A stretch of DNA of 15,504 nucleotides from Roseovarius sp. (GTDB lineage Bacteria; Pseudomonadota; Alphaproteobacteria; Rhodobacterales; Rhodobacteraceae), in NCBI GenBank assembly GCA_021767845.1, contig JAASSQ010000044.1, positions 1-15,504 of the forward strand, written 5' to 3'. The translations under genes and the position numbers were made by a program. Positions 14,265 through 15,504 of this stretch are shown in pieces. Under the pieces are notes generated by a model, which worked only from the letters and a program-made list of their open reading frames with translations, was not told the origin of the DNA and did not search any database. The first letter of the stretch is position 1; each line of letters begins with the position of its first letter.

Positions 14265-14429
14265 ATGGGCAAGACCGACAGACCGCATCTTCCGCTGCCG
14301 CCCGGCGCGACCGCCGCCGCGGAACGGGACGTATGGCGCCGCGACATCATCGCCGTCGCCTTCCAGGGGGGCGTGACCAGCGATTACTGGCTGGAGGCGC
14401 TGCTGGACCGGATGGAGGCGCGGCGATGA
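14265..14429 (+). CDS. 54-residue protein of unknown function, first gene of the iron operon
   Basis: Not recognised. It is a short acidic-basic mixed protein beginning MGKTDRPHLPLPPG, with a Pro-rich head and a probable amphipathic C-terminal half (AAERDVWRRDIIAVAF from about residue 18, then SDYWLEALLDRMEARR at 39-54). There is no Cys and no signal peptide. Evidence that it is real: AGGGAG at 14252-14257 sits seven bases before the ATG, and its stop overlaps the hemP start as ATGA, so hemP translation is likely coupled to it. It is the first reading frame after the operator, which places it under iron control by inference. It could be a small regulatory partner of HemP or simply a leader peptide that delivers ribosomes to hemP. 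Confidence 0.7.
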   Translation: MGKTDRPHLPLPPGATAAAERDVWRRDIIAVAFQGGVTSDYWLEALLDRMEARR

Positions 14430-14590
14430 TCCGGGCGCAGACCACCGCGCAGCCCGAGCTGCAACCCGATCCGACCTGGCACGACGCCCGCGCCCTGACG
14501 CAGGGCGGACAGACCGCGACCATCGTGCTGGATGGCAAGATCTATACCCTGCGCATCACCCGCGCGGGCAAGCTGATCCTGACCAAATGA
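14426..14590 (+). CDS. hemP: hemin uptake protein HemP family
   Basis: A 54-residue HemP-type protein. The diagnostic C-terminal block is present: HDARALTQGGQTATIVLDGKIYTLRITRAGKLILTK (residues 19-54) folds in the family as a small beta protein. In Bradyrhizobium the related HmuP activates heme-receptor gene expression together with Irr, so a regulatory role in iron/heme acquisition is established for relatives; here it is inferred. No heme transporter genes are next to it; instead it precedes bfd and bfr. It overlaps the gene before it (ATGA at 14426-14429) and the gene after it (ATGA at 14587-14590). I see no independent Shine-Dalgarno sequence, which fits translation by reinitiation. Confidence 0.92.
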   Translation: MIRAQTTAQPELQPDPTWHDARALTQGGQTATIVLDGKIYTLRITRAGKLILTK

Positions 14591-15057
14591 AACACGCGCG
14601 CAACAGCGAGATGGTGGGCGCGTTCCCGGTCTCGGCCCTCGACAACCTGGCGCCCGGCGAGGCGCTGGCCGTGCTGTGCCTGCGCCGCATGCAGGAAGGC
14701 CCCGAGACGCTTGAGGCGCTGCTGGTGCCGGCCCTGGGGCCGGTCGCGGCCAAGGCATGCCTGCGCGCCTTTTCCGAGGTGATGGGGTTGGTGCAGCGCC
14801 ACGGGCGCCGGCCGCTGGCCCGGCATGGCGCGGGGTGCCGCTGTGTGGGATCGGACGAGGCGGTGCTGGCGCATTTCCTGATGGTCGCGGCGACGGGCGA
14901 CCGCGAGGATGCGATGCTGATCGCATCGCTTCTGGTCGAGGGGCCGCTGTTGCTGCCGATGACCGAGGCGGCGCGGACCGCCGGGCTCTACCTGCATCGC
15001 GCGGGGCTGCGGCAGCGGGCGGCCTTTCCCGAGCCGGTCAGCGCCACCCGCCATTGA
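14587..15057 (+). CDS. 156-residue protein of unknown function between hemP and bfd
   Basis: Not recognised as a named family. It is mostly alpha-helical by eye, with PVSALDNLAPGEALAVLCLRRM (from residue 14) and AHFLMVAATGDREDAMLIASLLVEG (95-119). The most distinctive segment is HGRRPLARHGAGCRCVGSDE (72-91), with Cys84-x-Cys86, His72 and His80, plus Cys31 and Cys58 elsewhere; these could bind iron or an Fe-S cluster, which is an inference. No signal peptide or clear membrane segment. Its start overlaps the hemP stop as ATGA, and bfd follows after 33 bases, so it belongs to the same iron-linked transcription unit. A role in iron storage or sensing is suggested by context only. Confidence 0.85.
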   Translation: MKHARNSEMVGAFPVSALDNLAPGEALAVLCLRRMQEGPETLEALLVPALGPVAAKACLRAFSEVMGLVQRHGRRPLARHGAGCRCVGSDEAVLAHFLMVAATGDREDAMLIASLLVEGPLLLPMTEAARTAGLYLHRAGLRQRAAFPEPVSATRH

Positions 15058-15090
15058 GAGACCCCGCAGGAGCAAGGAAAGACCCAAGCG

Positions 15091-15336
15091 ATGATGATCT
15101 GTCACTGCATGTCGATCACCGACCACGACATCCGCCGCGCCGTGGACTGGATGCGCGCCTCGGATGCGCACACGGTCATCACCCCCGGCAAGGTCTACCG
15201 CGCGCTTGGCAAGCGTGCGGATTGCGGCGGATGCCTGCCCAGGTTCATTGACACACTGAAAGAGTGTGACAGGTTCGAAGTACCGATGGAGTTGCGCGGT
15301 CTGCGCCGCGGCATGACACAGGGAGAGCACGGATGA
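15091..15336 (+). CDS. bfd: bacterioferritin-associated ferredoxin
   Basis: An 81-residue [2Fe-2S] protein that gives electrons to bacterioferritin so that stored ferric iron can be reduced and released. The four cluster cysteines are in the family arrangement: Cys4 and Cys6 (CHC) near the N-terminus, Cys45 and Cys48 (CGGC) in KRADCGGCLPRFID. MSITDHDIRRAV is the usual following segment. Two adjacent in-frame ATGs (15091, 15094) could serve as the start, and AAGGA at 15074-15078 suits the second slightly better. The protein extends about 15 residues past the usual end (GLRRGMTQGEHG). Its stop overlaps the bfr start as ATGA, so the partner proteins are translationally coupled. Confidence 0.95.
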   Translation: MMICHCMSITDHDIRRAVDWMRASDAHTVITPGKVYRALGKRADCGGCLPRFIDTLKECDRFEVPMELRGLRRGMTQGEHG

Positions 15337-15504
15337 AGGGCGACGAGAAGGTAATCGAGTATCTCAACAAGGCGTTGCGCAGCGAGTTGACCGCCGTCAG
15401 CCAATACTGGCTGCATTACCGCCTGCAGGAGGATTGGGGATACGGCAGGATCGCGGCCAAGAGCCGCGAGGAAAGCATCGAGGAGATGCACCATGCCGAC
15501 AAGC
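15333..15504 (+). CDS. bfr: bacterioferritin, N-terminal part (cut by window edge)
   Basis: Heme-containing iron-storage ferritin that oxidises Fe(II) and stores it in a 24-subunit shell. Only 57 residues are in the window, beginning MKGDEKVIEYLNKALRSELT. The ferroxidase ligands Glu18, Glu51 and His54 are at the same positions as in E. coli bacterioferritin, and Met52, the inter-subunit heme ligand, is present (EEMHHADK). The initiating ATG overlaps the bfd stop. The heme Met distinguishes it from plain ferritin. The rest lies beyond the window. Confidence 0.95.
   Translation, partial: MKGDEKVIEYLNKALRSELTAVSQYWLHYRLQEDWGYGRIAAKSREESIEEMHHADK

Overview
The window reads as a chromosomal segment of a GC-rich alphaproteobacterium, most likely of the Rhodobacterales (Roseobacter/Rhodobacter group). 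The basis is protein character rather than any computed tree: a PrrA/RegA-type response regulator, lysC next to a GAF-containing ptsP, a DUF1178 protein that starts MINFALKCDQ, a SPOR protein with a lineage-typical N-terminus, and a hemP-bfd-bfr iron cluster. I see no rRNA, tRNA, IS element, prophage or CRISPR array. Codon use looks even throughout, so this looks like core chromosome.

Layout. (1) 1-383, minus: the N-terminus of an NADP-type malic enzyme (maeB), cut by the window edge. (2) 545-4153, plus: a tight pyrimidine-salvage operon, cdd-deoA-deoB-upp, divergent from maeB across an intergenic region with an AT-rich dyad. Cytidine is deaminated, thymidine/deoxyuridine is phosphorolysed, (deoxy)ribose-1-phosphate is isomerised to the 5-phosphate, and free uracil is returned to UMP. 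(3) 4220-5605, plus: a secreted SPOR-domain envelope protein, convergent with a flavin reductase-like protein (5648-6253, minus). (4) 6341-7648, plus: a GNAT acetyltransferase and an EcsC-family protein. (5) 7649-7953: a 305-base gene-free convergent region with an exact 11-bp tandem repeat (four copies) and a chain of GC-rich inverted repeats. (6) 7954-14046, minus: six genes, read from high to low coordinate: NUDIX hydrolase, DUF1178 zinc-ribbon-like protein, short-chain dehydrogenase, RegA/PrrA-like response regulator, aspartate kinase (lysC) and PTS-Ntr enzyme I (ptsP). (7) 14265-15504, plus: an iron operon, a 54-residue unknown protein, hemP, a 156-residue unknown protein, bfd and the start of bfr. 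Three of its four junctions overlap as ATGA.

The most interesting part is the iron operon and its control region. Four pentamers, TCTGA/TCAGA, lie exactly 14 bp apart in alternating orientation (14149-14195) over a TTGACA -35 element. They create two TGA-N9-TCA sites, the form described for Rrf2-type iron regulators such as RirA, and one perfect 9-1-9 palindrome. Two unnamed proteins in this operon are good candidates for undescribed iron-handling factors. A second strong observation is an excellent Shine-Dalgarno sequence and ATG inside lysC at codon 251, where the separately translated regulatory beta subunit of class alpha2-beta2 aspartate kinases would begin.

All functional calls come from motif reading by eye. 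No alignment, search or folding program was run.
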